From assembly GCF_008014775.2 (NCBI RefSeq), contig NZ_CP144914.1:2852001-2916000 (forward strand): a stretch of DNA of 64,000 bases. Direction: 5' to 3'. This DNA is from Alkalicoccus halolimnae (lineage in GTDB: Bacteria; Bacillota; Bacilli; Bacillales; Salisediminibacteriaceae). The translations under genes were made by a program, and so were the position numbers. Positions 54,639-62,615 of this stretch are shown here, piece by piece. The notes beneath the pieces are model-generated. The model worked only from the letters and a program-made list of their open reading frames with translations. It was not told where the DNA came from and made no database searches. The first letter of the stretch is position 1; the number at the start of each line of letters is the position of its first letter.

Positions 54639-55235
54639 TCAGCTCCTCTTCTGTAGATCATACTCCATATAATCCGCTGTTTTTATCATCGTTTCTTCGC
54701 CGTAAAGCCGTGCAACAATATGAAGGGAAAGTTCAATACCTGCTGAAATTCCAGCTGCCGTGAGCACTTCCCCTTCGTCCACGAACTTCACATTTCTTTG
54801 GACATTCACCTGAGGATAGGCTTCCTTCAGTTTATCGAGACTGCCCTTATGCGTCGTCGCCTTTTTCCCTTCCAGAAGACCGGCTTCAGCGAGTAAAAAA
54901 GCACCGGTGCAGACAGAGGCAAGTATCTCCGTTTCTTTATGCTGCTGTTTAATGTAGGAGATTACATCCTGCTTATGTAATTCGTTTTCCGTCGCCCCTC
55001 TTCCTCCCGGTATAATCAGCAGATCCAGCTGCGGTGCTGCCTGGATCGTTTTCTCTGTTTCCACGCGGAGCCCGTTCGCGGCAGAAATTAATCCCCCGTT
55101 CTGAGAAAGGGTAATTACTTCAAACGGCTTCGTCCCGTCTTCCAGCTGCGTTGTAGAAAACACTTCATACGGACCGGCAAAATCAAGAACTTCAACATCA
55201 TCAAAAAGATAGATTCCCACTTTTTTCCTGCTCAA
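54639..55235 (-). CDS. DJ-1/PfpI family protein
   Basis: A 198-residue protein of the class I glutamine-amidotransferase-like fold. VGIYLFDDVEVLDFAGPYEVF at the start and ASVCTGAFLLAEAGLL with the nucleophilic Cys place it near isonitrile hydratase-like and AraC-type DJ-1 domains. Start is TTG at 55235 behind AGGAGGAATAAAG. It is coupled to the FAH gene. The function may be glyoxalase-, hydratase- or chaperone-like; unknown. Confidence 0.88.
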   Translation of the reverse strand: MSRKKVGIYLFDDVEVLDFAGPYEVFSTTQLEDGTKPFEVITLSQNGGLISAANGLRVETEKTIQAAPQLDLLIIPGGRGATENELHKQDVISYIKQQHKETEILASVCTGAFLLAEAGLLEGKKATTHKGSLDKLKEAYPQVNVQRNVKFVDEGEVLTAAGISAGIELSLHIVARLYGEETMIKTADYMEYDLQKRS

Positions 55236-55255
55236 CTTTATTCCTCCTGGATAAA

Positions 55256-55283
55256 GAAGTCCGCTCTCAAAAAGAGCGGCTTC
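55256..55283. terminator. Hairpin between the 55290 gene and the DJ-1 gene
   Basis: GAAGTCCGCTCT, loop, AGAGCGGCTTC with TTTAT on the minus strand; may limit read-through into the DJ-1/FAH pair. Confidence 0.6.
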
Positions 55284-55289
55284 TTTGTT

Positions 55290-55634
55290 TTATTCGTTTC
55301 CTGTTTCTTTGTCAATATAGCCATCTGTCTTCTTAATTTCTTCCAGCACCGGCTTCTTGTCTTCTTCCTCGACGAAAAACTGGAGTATATAATCCGGAGA
55401 GGCTTTTCCATCCTTTGTTAACGTATCCTTCAGTTCTTTTAAAGAAGCAAACATACCCGGATGTCCGGACTGTGCTGCTCCTATATTTCCTGCCGGTATA
55501 AGCACTGTGTCCCTCTCTTCATTTTCGGGAATTTTTTCTACCCTGACCTCTGTTACTTTATATTTTTGAATGCTCGTTGCCGCATCCTGGGCTCCGTTTT
55601 CAGAATTATAAAACACTTCGATTCTTTTACTCAT
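55290..55634 (-). CDS. Small cytoplasmic protein of unknown function
   Basis: A 114-residue acidic protein without signal or membrane helix. The start MSKRIEVFYNSENGAQDA and the alternating beta/alpha pattern faintly recall general stress proteins of the YflT type, but the match is too weak for a name. ATG at 55634 lies 8 bases after AAAAGGAG; the ATG at 55640 is too close. Upstream of the DJ-1/FAH pair on the same strand, with a hairpin between. Confidence 0.6.
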   Translation of the reverse strand: MSKRIEVFYNSENGAQDAATSIQKYKVTEVRVEKIPENEERDTVLIPAGNIGAAQSGHPGMFASLKELKDTLTKDGKASPDYILQFFVEEEDKKPVLEEIKKTDGYIDKETGNE

Positions 55635-55794
55635 CTGCATCGCTCCTTTTCATAGGATTTATGTAAATGTTTTCCCTTCCCAGAGATCTGTTAAACAAAT
55701 AGCTGTGTTAAAGTATTTGGCACTTACGCAAGTTTCGGGAAAACAAACTATATTTGGTAAAAAGCTAATTTCACCCTTAAAACTTCTATCGTTT

Positions 55795-55966
55795 AAGCCC
55801 GGTTCTGTAGTGGACATGGGGCGACTCCGGGGCGATGAAGGACGAGCACCACCCCTGCCGAGCGCAGGGAGGAAGGGATTAGCTGAGGCCGGCCCGCCCG
55901 GAAAGCGTCCCCCATGGAAACGAAAGCGTACTTTCATCGCTTCTCTACTTTATTTTCAAGGCAGCC
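55795..55966 (+). repeat. Dispersed intergenic repeat, long copy
   Basis: GGGGCGACTCCGGGGCGATG, GAAGGACGAGCACCACCC, ATTAGCTGAGGCCGGCCC, CGGAAAGCGTCC (55899-55910), CATGGAAACGAAAGCG and TACTTTATTTTCAAGGCAGC (55946-55966). The gap 55635-56123 holds only this copy and a terminator. Confidence 0.85.
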
Positions 55967-56067
55967 AAACAAATAAAAGAAGGTTACAGCTGATGAACGT
56001 TTGTTTTTCCTTCTTGTGGATTTTGGCTCTAACACGGCACAATAGTCCTTCATGTTTGGCAGAAAAA

Positions 56068-56106
56068 AATGCCTTCACGACAATAATCTTTGTCGTGAAG
56101 GCACCA
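56068..56106. terminator. Terminator of the thioredoxin-like lipoprotein gene
   Basis: GCCTTCACGACA, loop, TTGTCGTGAAGGC; on the minus strand a TTTTTTTC run follows. It lies 20 bases past the stop codon at 56124. Confidence 0.8.
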
Positions 56107-56123
56107 GTCCTTACCTTATTCGT

Positions 56124-56636
56124 CTATGGATTCATTTCTTCCAGAACGTCCATGACTTCATCCCGGTTATCTCCCGCGAGGTAATCAACTTCTTTCGTCA
56201 TCTCGCCGCTTTCCGGGTTTACAGCCATGTAGCCGCGGTAAATACTTTCTTCCTCTTCATCAATAAATTCATGAGTCAGGCCGACGTCCACTTCTGTATC
56301 TGTAAGCAGTTCCATTTCCAGGCCGTGCTGATCGATCAGCTGCTGATGGCTCTGCGGGTCGCTCGGACTGATTCCGTAAACATTGTATCCTAAGTCTTCA
56401 ATATCTCCAATTACTTCATTCAGCTCAACTAGCTGAGAGGCGCAGACACTTCAGGTGACGCCGGTGAAGTAAAAATAGAGATCCGCACGTTCTTCGGTGA
56501 AAATTTCCACTTCTTCGCCGGTATTGCTCGGCAGCGAAGTCGTGTATTCGGAAGCGTCGTAGGAAGAGGTGTCTGCTTCGCTGGAGCATCCAGCGGCAGC
56601 AACTGCCAGTAACGCAAACATAATCAGTCGTTTCAT
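56124..56636 (-). CDS. Thioredoxin-like lipoprotein, candidate selenoprotein (in-frame TGA at residue 62)
   Basis: Read with TGA as selenocysteine it gives 170 residues. MKRLIMFALLAVAAAGC is a lipoprotein signal with Cys17 as the lipid-attached residue, so the protein is on the outer face of the membrane. LYFYFTGVT then TGA-S-V-C gives a UxxC redox motif where thioredoxin/peroxiredoxin-like proteins have CxxC. The frame stays open and coding-like for another 108 codons (VIGDIEDLGYNVYGISPSD and onward) to a TAG at 56124. ATG at 56636 follows AAAGGAG. A SECIS-like hairpin follows the TGA. The alternative is a nonsense-mutated pseudogene or a sequencing error in a TGT/TGC codon. Confidence 0.65.
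56420..56453 (-). promoter_or_regulatory. Candidate bacterial SECIS element
   Basis: On the minus strand the TGA (56453-56451) is followed after 14 bases by a perfect stem TCAGCT/AGCTGA (56436-56431 with 56425-56420) around loop AGTTG. The loop begins 20 bases after the TGA and has G at its second position, within the known bSECIS rules (16-37 bases; a G in the first two loop positions). Confidence 0.5.
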
Positions 56637-56740
56637 ATGCATTCTCCTTTCTTCTTATATGAGCTTACCAGAAAACATTGCTGGGAAAAAGATTTGTCTT
56701 TCAAACGTCATGATAACGTCACATATCCCGTATGATCCCT

Positions 56741-58576
56741 TTACAGCTTAAGTTGTTCCAGACTTCCTCCTGTTTCAAAAAAGCGGTCAATTCGTTTTTC
56801 CACTTGCTCGTCTTTTACGAGAGGAGGCGCGTGATGAGGTTTTTTGCGGGCATCTATTACCATCTGCCCGCATCCCCAGTGCTTATTGGCAAAACGCTCT
56901 TTTACCCCGTACATATCGTGGGACGGATTGCTTCTCGTGAACGACGCCCAAAGAAAGTTTGACGTGCTCGCACTTAAAAAGTCGGCGTCATCGCATACGA
57001 TAAGAAGCGGCAGTCCTTCCAGTCCGCCCCCCGATTCCAGGCCGGCGGTCAGAATCTTCATTTCTTCAGCCGTTTTTTCCACTGTTTCATATTCCTTCGT
57101 TTCCACTGCGGCAGCACCAGGCATGATCAGCCGCACTTTAGCGACCCCCGGTGCACTTTCCAGGGAAGCAGGTATCTCCCGGGCAAGTGTTCTTTTTTTA
57201 TCACCGTAGGCCGCGATAACTACTTTACTTCCCGAGTTGAGCCCTGTTCCCGAGTAGTCCAGCGTGTCGATCGTCGTGTTCGTCTGAAAGTGCAGGTCGC
57301 GCTGCAGGTCGATCCGCTCGAGAATGTACTGCAGAAAAGCTTCTTCGTCATGAGTCGTCAGCGTATCCTCACCGGCCGTAATAAACAAGTATTTCGCCAG
57401 GCTCAACTGACCTGTACCGAGAATGCGGTTCGCAATCGTGAGCAGCTCTGCCGGTCTCTTCGGCTGGTCATACGGGGTATATCGTTCACTTCCGATCGCA
57501 AACAGAAGCGGGTGTACTCCGGCGGCGTCCACAGCGTGCACTTCCTTCACTCCGGGAATCTCCTGTTTGACGGCGTCTCCGGTCAGTTCATGGATCATCT
57601 CCCCAAAAGCGGTATCTTCCTGCGGCGGTCGGCCGACAACGGTAAACGGCCAGACGGCATTTTCTCTTGCATAGACGTTTTTCACCCGCATAAGCGGAAA
57701 TTCGTGCGCCAGGCTGTAGTAGCCGAGGTGATCCCCGAATGGGCCTTCCGGTTTCGTTTCCTCCGGATATATTTCTCCGGTAATAACGAAATCAGCATCG
57801 TTGCTGATCGCAAATCCCTCTTCGTCATAGCTGTAGCGAAACCGCCTGCCGGCAAGCAGACCGGCGAACGTCATCTCACTCAGCCCTTCCGGAAGAGGCA
57901 TGACGGCAGATAAAGTGTGTGCCGGTGGGCCTCCAACGAAAATACTTACTTTGAGCGGCTCTCCTTTTTTGACAGCTTTGGACTGGTGCACTCCTATGCC
58001 GCGGTGAATCTGGTAGTGAAGCCCGATTTCCTCGTCGAGTATGTACTCATTTCCGCTCAGCTGCACCCGGTACATCCCAAGGTTGGCATTCATAATACCC
58101 GGTTTCTCCGGATCTTCCGAATAAACCTGGGGCAGCGTCACGAAAGCTCCTCCATCGTCCGGCCAGTGCTTAATGAGCGGCAGGTCGGAAATGCGGATCT
58201 TCCGGCCGCCTGCGGGTTCAAGTGCCTTGCGCTTCAAAGGAAGAGCATTGGTGGCAGCAAATCCGGAGCTGATATGACGCCACGGCTTTTTCACTGCCGA
58301 TGCTGGATCATTGCGGACCTCCATTACTTTCTGCACGCTTTCAAGCGTCGTACGGAATAAAAATTTACTTCTTTCCACCGTTCCAAACAAGTTCGATACA
58401 GCCGGAAAGGCAGACCCTTTAACGTTTTCAAAATAAAGAGCCGGTCCGCCTGCTTCATGAACGCGCAGATGCAGCGCAGCCATTTCTTTATCCGGATCGA
58501 CTTCTTCTTTTATACGCACCAGATGGCCGTGTTTTTCAAGGTCATTTACGGCTTCTTCCATACTGCGGTAAATCAT
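56741..58576 (-). CDS. UbiD-family decarboxylase (prenylated-FMN dependent)
   Basis: A 611-residue protein of the UbiD superfamily, reversible decarboxylases of aromatic or unsaturated acids that use prenylated FMN. VFVGGPP-type string (SIFVGGPPAHTLSAVMPLPEG), and EGPFGDHLGYYS with the conserved Glu are visible. It is about 100 residues longer than E. coli UbiD, like the long Bacillaceae group. No UbiX-type prenyltransferase gene lies beside it. ATG at 58576 follows AAAGGATGA. A menaquinone-related or phenolic-acid role cannot be chosen from the sequence. Confidence 0.87.
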   Translation of the reverse strand: MIYRSMEEAVNDLEKHGHLVRIKEEVDPDKEMAALHLRVHEAGGPALYFENVKGSAFPAVSNLFGTVERSKFLFRTTLESVQKVMEVRNDPASAVKKPWRHISSGFAATNALPLKRKALEPAGGRKIRISDLPLIKHWPDDGGAFVTLPQVYSEDPEKPGIMNANLGMYRVQLSGNEYILDEEIGLHYQIHRGIGVHQSKAVKKGEPLKVSIFVGGPPAHTLSAVMPLPEGLSEMTFAGLLAGRRFRYSYDEEGFAISNDADFVITGEIYPEETKPEGPFGDHLGYYSLAHEFPLMRVKNVYARENAVWPFTVVGRPPQEDTAFGEMIHELTGDAVKQEIPGVKEVHAVDAAGVHPLLFAIGSERYTPYDQPKRPAELLTIANRILGTGQLSLAKYLFITAGEDTLTTHDEEAFLQYILERIDLQRDLHFQTNTTIDTLDYSGTGLNSGSKVVIAAYGDKKRTLAREIPASLESAPGVAKVRLIMPGAAAVETKEYETVEKTAEEMKILTAGLESGGGLEGLPLLIVCDDADFLSASTSNFLWASFTRSNPSHDMYGVKERFANKHWGCGQMVIDARKKPHHAPPLVKDEQVEKRIDRFFETGGSLEQLKL

Positions 58577-58668
58577 GCGATCATCCTTTCTGATTTCAGC
58601 TGCTTATGAATGAATTTCATAATAGAATTTAGTCCTGTAAAAAACGAGTAAGGCAGATGAACTCCGCT

Positions 58669-58777
58669 GAAGACGGACGCTTTCCCGAGGGCTTTTCTTC
58701 AGCTGAATTTCGCGAAAAAACCTTCGCAAAATTGGATCTTCAAGTGGTGCTTCAATCCTCCGGGAGTCGCCGTCTTC
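58669..58777 (-). repeat. Dispersed repeat, inverted copy with terminal inverted repeat
   Basis: Bounded by GAAGACGG (58669-58676) and CCGTCTTC (58770-58777), a perfect 8-base inverted repeat. On the minus strand it has GGCGACTCCCGGAGG, GAAGATCCAATTTTGCG, AATTCAGCTGAAG and GGGAAAGCGTCC. The rest of the 58577-59012 gap shows no gene. Confidence 0.8.
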
Positions 58778-59012
58778 CACTGCAGTCATTTTAAAACGCG
58801 AATATTATAATAGAATATGTTATAAACATTCGTACAATTGCCTGAGAATGTACTTATGAAATTGATTTCTTATCAAGAAGAAAATTGACGGTTCATCTTT
58901 CATTGGCCGGCTGCATTCTCGATGAAGAAAGTCCGGACAATTGGTGAAAATGCCCCTGCTCTGGATGTCCCCCGCCGGTTGAAGGAGACAACCTTCATAC
59001 TAAAGGGTTCAT

Positions 59013-59609
59013 TTACGAAGGGACTTCTGCCTGCAGCTGGACGAACAGTCTTTTTACTGCGGTTTCTTTTTTTATAATTTTCAAACCGGAACGGCGGATG
59101 AGAGCTTCCGTATCACGGTTCAAGTGGCATCCGTCCGCTACCGCTTTCCAGGCCGGCGTCACTTTATCGAAAAGAACGGCGAGCTTTTTCTGCGGCGGAC
59201 GCACGTGTTCATAGAACAGCACTGTCGCTCCGGGCTTCGCGACGCGGAGGATTTCACTGAGTGCTTTTTCCGGATCCGGGATCGTACAAAATACGAGTGT
59301 ATTAACAACAGTATCAAACGAGTTATCTGCAAAAGGGAGTTTTTCCGCCTCTCCCTCAATGACCTCAATCGCGGTTTTCGAGCGGAGACTTCTCGACAGA
59401 GATTTTTCCCGCAGCTTCCGCTGGGGCTCCAGTGCGGTAACGTGTACCACCGCTTCCGGATAATAGGGGAAGTTCAGGCCCGTGCCGGAGCCGATTTCCA
59501 GCACCTTCCCGTAAGCAGGCCGCAGCAGCTTTTCGCGGACTTTCGTGAGCATCACCAGTTCCAGCGGCTTCATAATAGGATCATATAGTGTCACAAACAT
59601 TTTCCTCAA
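59013..59609 (-). CDS. Class I SAM-dependent methyltransferase
   Basis: A 198-residue protein: KVLEIGSGTGLNFPYYPE is the SAM-binding loop, VTALEPQRKLREKS holds the acidic ribose ligand, and NSFDTVVNTLVFCTIPDPEKALSE the following motifs of methyltransferase_11. The target may be a small molecule or a quinone-like compound; not readable. Start is TTG at 59609 (7 bases after AGAGGTG) or ATG at 59600. Confidence 0.87.
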   Translation of the reverse strand: MRKMFVTLYDPIMKPLELVMLTKVREKLLRPAYGKVLEIGSGTGLNFPYYPEAVVHVTALEPQRKLREKSLSRSLRSKTAIEVIEGEAEKLPFADNSFDTVVNTLVFCTIPDPEKALSEILRVAKPGATVLFYEHVRPPQKKLAVLFDKVTPAWKAVADGCHLNRDTEALIRRSGLKIIKKETAVKRLFVQLQAEVPS

Positions 59610-59748
59610 GAGCAGGCACCTCTTTTCTCGTCTTTCTTCGTTTCATTATAGCAGAAGAAGCAGAAAAACCATGGCGGGAAGCTGTCTTTCACCGAGATTT
59701 TTTGATAGGATAAAGAAGGTTTATTCTAGAAAACGGGGAGCTGCTTTT

Positions 59749-59907
59749 ATGATAGGAGCACTGATTTTTGCGATTACGATGTTTATCGGCTGGACAATAT
59801 TTGACGCGATCAAACATAAAAAAATAATAAAAGAAAATGTTATTTCCGGACTGGCAGCATCGATCGTTGCCGGTATTGCCTGGTACATTCTCTTCGTCAT
59901 CTTCTAA
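59749..59907 (+). CDS. Small membrane protein, 52 residues
   Basis: MIGALIFAITMFIGWTIFDA and, after a Lys-rich turn (KHKKIIKEN), a second hydrophobic helix that ends in WYILFVIF. ATG at 59749 follows ACGGGGAG at eight bases. Two-helix hairpin with the positive loop inside. I do not recognise it. It is divergent from the methyltransferase gene. Confidence 0.65.
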   Translation: MIGALIFAITMFIGWTIFDAIKHKKIIKENVISGLAASIVAGIAWYILFVIF

Positions 59908-60019
59908 TTCATTCTTTTCCTAAGCCTCCTTTTTCCATAACAGGTTTCGAGGAAGACGGAAAAGGAAAAGGCTTTATATAGAACGAATTTCCGCTATCTT
60001 AACAAAGGAGCGTGACAAA

Positions 60020-60262
60020 ATGATCTTTTATGTAGATGGAATGAAGGTCGAAGAAACGAAAAGCGGCAACGTTTCGGAAGATAAAGGCAGCGTTGTATTC
60101 GAATGTTCTTCCGAAGAAGTAACTCCGTTTGCGGTTACGATTGAAAGAAGAGGCGATGAGTATATTAACACCGCCAAAGGTCTTATCGGAAACAAAGTCG
60201 ACGACCCTGACAAATTTGATAAGGCGCTGCTTGAAAAGGCACAGGAAATTCTGGAATCCTAA
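60020..60262 (+). CDS. Small soluble protein, 80 residues
   Basis: MIFYVDGMKVEETKSGNVSE start behind AACAAAGGAGCG, a strong site. Predicted beta strands in the first 50 residues, then a helix to LEKAQEILES. Acidic, no signal peptide. Function unknown; a terminator follows, so it is a separate short transcript or the end of one with the 52-residue gene. Confidence 0.7.
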   Translation: MIFYVDGMKVEETKSGNVSEDKGSVVFECSSEEVTPFAVTIERRGDEYINTAKGLIGNKVDDPDKFDKALLEKAQEILES

Positions 60263-60285
60263 AGATCCCTCATTTTAGAGCATGA

Positions 60286-60313
60286 AAAGAGCGGCAGGCT
60301 GCCGCTCTTTTTT
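60286..60313 (+). terminator. Terminator of the 80-residue gene
   Basis: AAAAGAGCGGCA, loop GGC, TGCCGCTCTTTTTT. Confidence 0.92.
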
Positions 60314-60338
60314 CTGCCGAAAGTTTTTAAACTTTCTC

Positions 60339-60367
60339 TTGCACGAAGCAGTGCAATTCGGTATAAT
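60339..60367 (+). promoter_or_regulatory. Promoter of tRNA-Ala
   Basis: TTGCAC and TATAAT with a 17-base spacer, 56 bases before the tRNA. Confidence 0.85.
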
Positions 60368-60423
60368 CCATAATGTAGCAATTTTTCAGAGAGACATAAA
60401 CCTCTCCTTAATTGCCTGCCTAT

Positions 60424-60499
60424 GGGGCATTAGCTCAGCTGGGAGAGCGCTTGGCTGGCAGCCAAGAGGTCAGCGGTTCGAGCCCGCTATGCTCCACCA
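60424..60499 (+). tRNA. tRNA-Ala (anticodon GGC)
   Basis: A full 76-base cloverleaf with encoded CCA. The anticodon loop CTGGCAG gives GGC, reading alanine codons GCC and GCU. The acceptor stem GGGGCAT/ATGCTCC contains the G3-U70 pair that marks tRNA-Ala. It is a single tRNA gene with its own promoter and terminator. Confidence 0.98.
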
Positions 60500-60512
60500 T
60501 ACATATTTATTA

Positions 60513-60542
60513 AACCGTGCCTGAACTGGCACGGTTTTTTTG
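60513..60542 (+). terminator. Terminator of tRNA-Ala
   Basis: AACCGTGCC, loop TGAACT, GGCACGGTTTTTTT. Confidence 0.92.
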
Positions 60543-60582
60543 TTCTTCCGAGAAACACTTTACTAATTACGAGCAGCTTTCT

Positions 60583-61308
60583 TTAATCTTCCACAGAAAC
60601 AAAATCATACCACGTTCTGCCGTTTTCCATGACGAGAGCGTTCAGCTGTTTCCCGAAAGCCGCCCCTCCGTCGATAGCTGTTTTCGTCCCTCCGGGCAGA
60701 GTATAAGGAGAGAAGTCATTACTCTCCTCCCCGAACTGCTGGCGGAGGACGCCGGTCGGAGTATGACCGAAAAGAATCTGCTTCCCGGTCGTATTATCCC
60801 AAACCCAGAAGGAATGCCTGATCCAGCGGAAGTCATCTTCTGAAGTCGTCCGGAAATCCGCCTTATCAGGATCAATTCCCGCATGCACATAAATCGTATC
60901 CGCCGTTTCATAGAAATTAGGAAGTCCGCGGATCATCGCAATCAAATCCGGACACGTCGCCTGAATTCTCATCTGCAGTGTCGGATAATCATCTTCAGCA
61001 GCCTCTTCCGACAGACTGCGGATCGTTTCTCCCCCACCGTTTTGAAAATAGTTTGCAGCAATTCTTTTATCATTCGGATGATCCAGCCAGTCCAGCAGCA
61101 GGTTTTCATGGTTGCCCCCGAGGAGGATGGCACCCCTATCCTTCAAAAAAGATACAAACTCCAGTACCTCAAGACTCTGTTTTCCCCGGTCGACGTAATC
61201 GCCAAGCAGTATCAGCTGATCTTTATCCGGATCGAACTCAAGCTGTTTTAAAAGCTGCTTGAAGGCACGGAACTGTCCGTGAATGTCCGAGATCGCTATC
61301 GTACGCAT
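60583..61308 (-). CDS. PP2A/ApaH-type metallophosphatase
   Basis: A 241-residue calcineurin-like phosphatase with the three metal motifs SDIHGQ, GDYVDRG and GGNHEN, plus HAGIDPD and FGHTPTGV further on. This is the serine/threonine phosphatase group of PrpE and ApaH; members remove phosphate from proteins or split diadenosine tetraphosphate. ATG at 61308 follows AGGAGGAGAG. Single gene. Confidence 0.9.
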   Translation of the reverse strand: MRTIAISDIHGQFRAFKQLLKQLEFDPDKDQLILLGDYVDRGKQSLEVLEFVSFLKDRGAILLGGNHENLLLDWLDHPNDKRIAANYFQNGGGETIRSLSEEAAEDDYPTLQMRIQATCPDLIAMIRGLPNFYETADTIYVHAGIDPDKADFRTTSEDDFRWIRHSFWVWDNTTGKQILFGHTPTGVLRQQFGEESNDFSPYTLPGGTKTAIDGGAAFGKQLNALVMENGRTWYDFVSVED

Positions 61309-61630
61309 ACTCTCTCCTCCTTTCTATTGAACGATTTTTTCGTATGGAAACGCATTGTAAATTCCTTTACCCGTTTTGAAGCTGTTCAAGCCTTCTTAGG
61401 AAAAAGACCGTGGCTCCCGAAAATAATTTCCGCTTATTCCGTCTTATGTTCAGCAGGGATTACCTGTTTCCCGATAAAAGGCTGTCCGAAAATACTGATA
61501 TCCCCGTTCCCTTTATGATAGTAATTGAATTCACTCCGTCTATTTTCACTAAGAGGGTTTATCCTCTCTTTCATGAAGGAAAGGAGAGAGAGGAACCACA
61601 TTCGTATTTCTATTAAAAAGGATGATCAAT

Positions 61631-62530
61631 GTGAAATTAGGCTATGCGTGTATCAATCTCTCCGTTCCGACAAAATTTCGGACGTGCCGTTTAAAAACAG
61701 TAGAAGAGCAGGGAATGGAAAAAGTAAAGGAACTGACGCTTCATAATTTTCAGGAAGTCCTCCGGGCTCTCCGGTGGAACGTAGAGCATAACATTTCTTT
61801 TTTTCGTTTAAGCAGTGACCTGGTGCCCTTTGCCTCCCATGAGATTATGGATTGGGAATGGTTCAACGATGAGGAAGTCCTAAATCTAACGAGTCAGATA
61901 AAAGAGCTTGCTGAAGAACACGAGATGCGCCTCTCCATGCATCCCGGCCAGTACACCATTCTGAATTCCAATAAAGACGAAGTCATCCGCAAAGCAGTAC
62001 TCGACCTGGAATATCATGCCCGCGTCCTGGAGCTTGTCGGCGGAAGCGACATGATCATTCACGTAGGCGGAGCCTACGGTGATAAAGAAAAGGCAAAACA
62101 GCAGTTTATCAGCTCCTATCAATCGCTTTCCGAAAAAATCACCTCGAAGCTGATACTTGAAAACGATGATAAAGTTTTTCACTTGAAAGATGTGATAGAT
62201 ATTTCCGAAAAGACAGGCGTGCCCGTCTGCTTCGACATTCACCATCACCGCTGCAACCCTTATCCTGACAACATTCCCCTCGAGGAACTTCTGCAGCAGG
62301 CATTTTTATCCTGGAAGCATAAGAGACGGCCGAAAGTGCATATCAGCTCCGGGAAGACGTCTCCCACAGACCGTACCCATCACGATTACGTCTTTGAAGA
62401 TGACTTCGACGCCCTTCTGGAACTACTCGGAGAAGAAAAGGCGGACATTATGCTTGAAGCTAAACGGAAGGAAGAAGCCGTACTCCGTATTCAGAAGCAT
62501 CTGGACATCCATCCTAAGATTAAAAGCTAA
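61631..62530 (+). CDS. uvsE: UV DNA damage endonuclease
   Basis: A 299-residue TIM-barrel enzyme that nicks DNA 5' to UV photoproducts and abasic sites. LGYACINLSVPTKFRTCRL at the start, RLSMHPGQYTILNS, HVGGAYGDKEKA, LENDDKVF and CFDIHHHRCNP hold the metal ligands. The GTG at 61631 is preferred since the ATG at 61622 touches the AAAGG site. The preceding gap 61309-61630 shows no gene; a TCCTCTCTTTC/GGAAAGGAGAGAG hairpin lies at 61562-61590. Confidence 0.93.
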   Translation: MKLGYACINLSVPTKFRTCRLKTVEEQGMEKVKELTLHNFQEVLRALRWNVEHNISFFRLSSDLVPFASHEIMDWEWFNDEEVLNLTSQIKELAEEHEMRLSMHPGQYTILNSNKDEVIRKAVLDLEYHARVLELVGGSDMIIHVGGAYGDKEKAKQQFISSYQSLSEKITSKLILENDDKVFHLKDVIDISEKTGVPVCFDIHHHRCNPYPDNIPLEELLQQAFLSWKHKRRPKVHISSGKTSPTDRTHHDYVFEDDFDALLELLGEEKADIMLEAKRKEEAVLRIQKHLDIHPKIKS

Positions 62531-62550
62531 TAAGAGAATTTAGGAAACAG

Positions 62551-62586
62551 AAAAAGCCGGCCCCAGTGGAGGGTACGGCTTTTTTG
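62551..62586 (+). terminator. Terminator of uvsE
   Basis: AAAAAGCCG, loop, CGGCTTTTTT; also lies after pgi on the other strand. Confidence 0.8.
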
Positions 62587-62615
62587 CTGTATAGAAGCTG
62601 GGCGTTCAAAATTCG

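Noticed and set aside
58604..58789. 61-codon minus frame beginning MTAVEDGDSRRIEAP
   Set aside because: It is a translation of the palindromic intergenic repeat, a well-known source of false small genes.
61562..61590. Hairpin upstream of uvsE as a terminator
   Set aside because: No T run follows on either strand.
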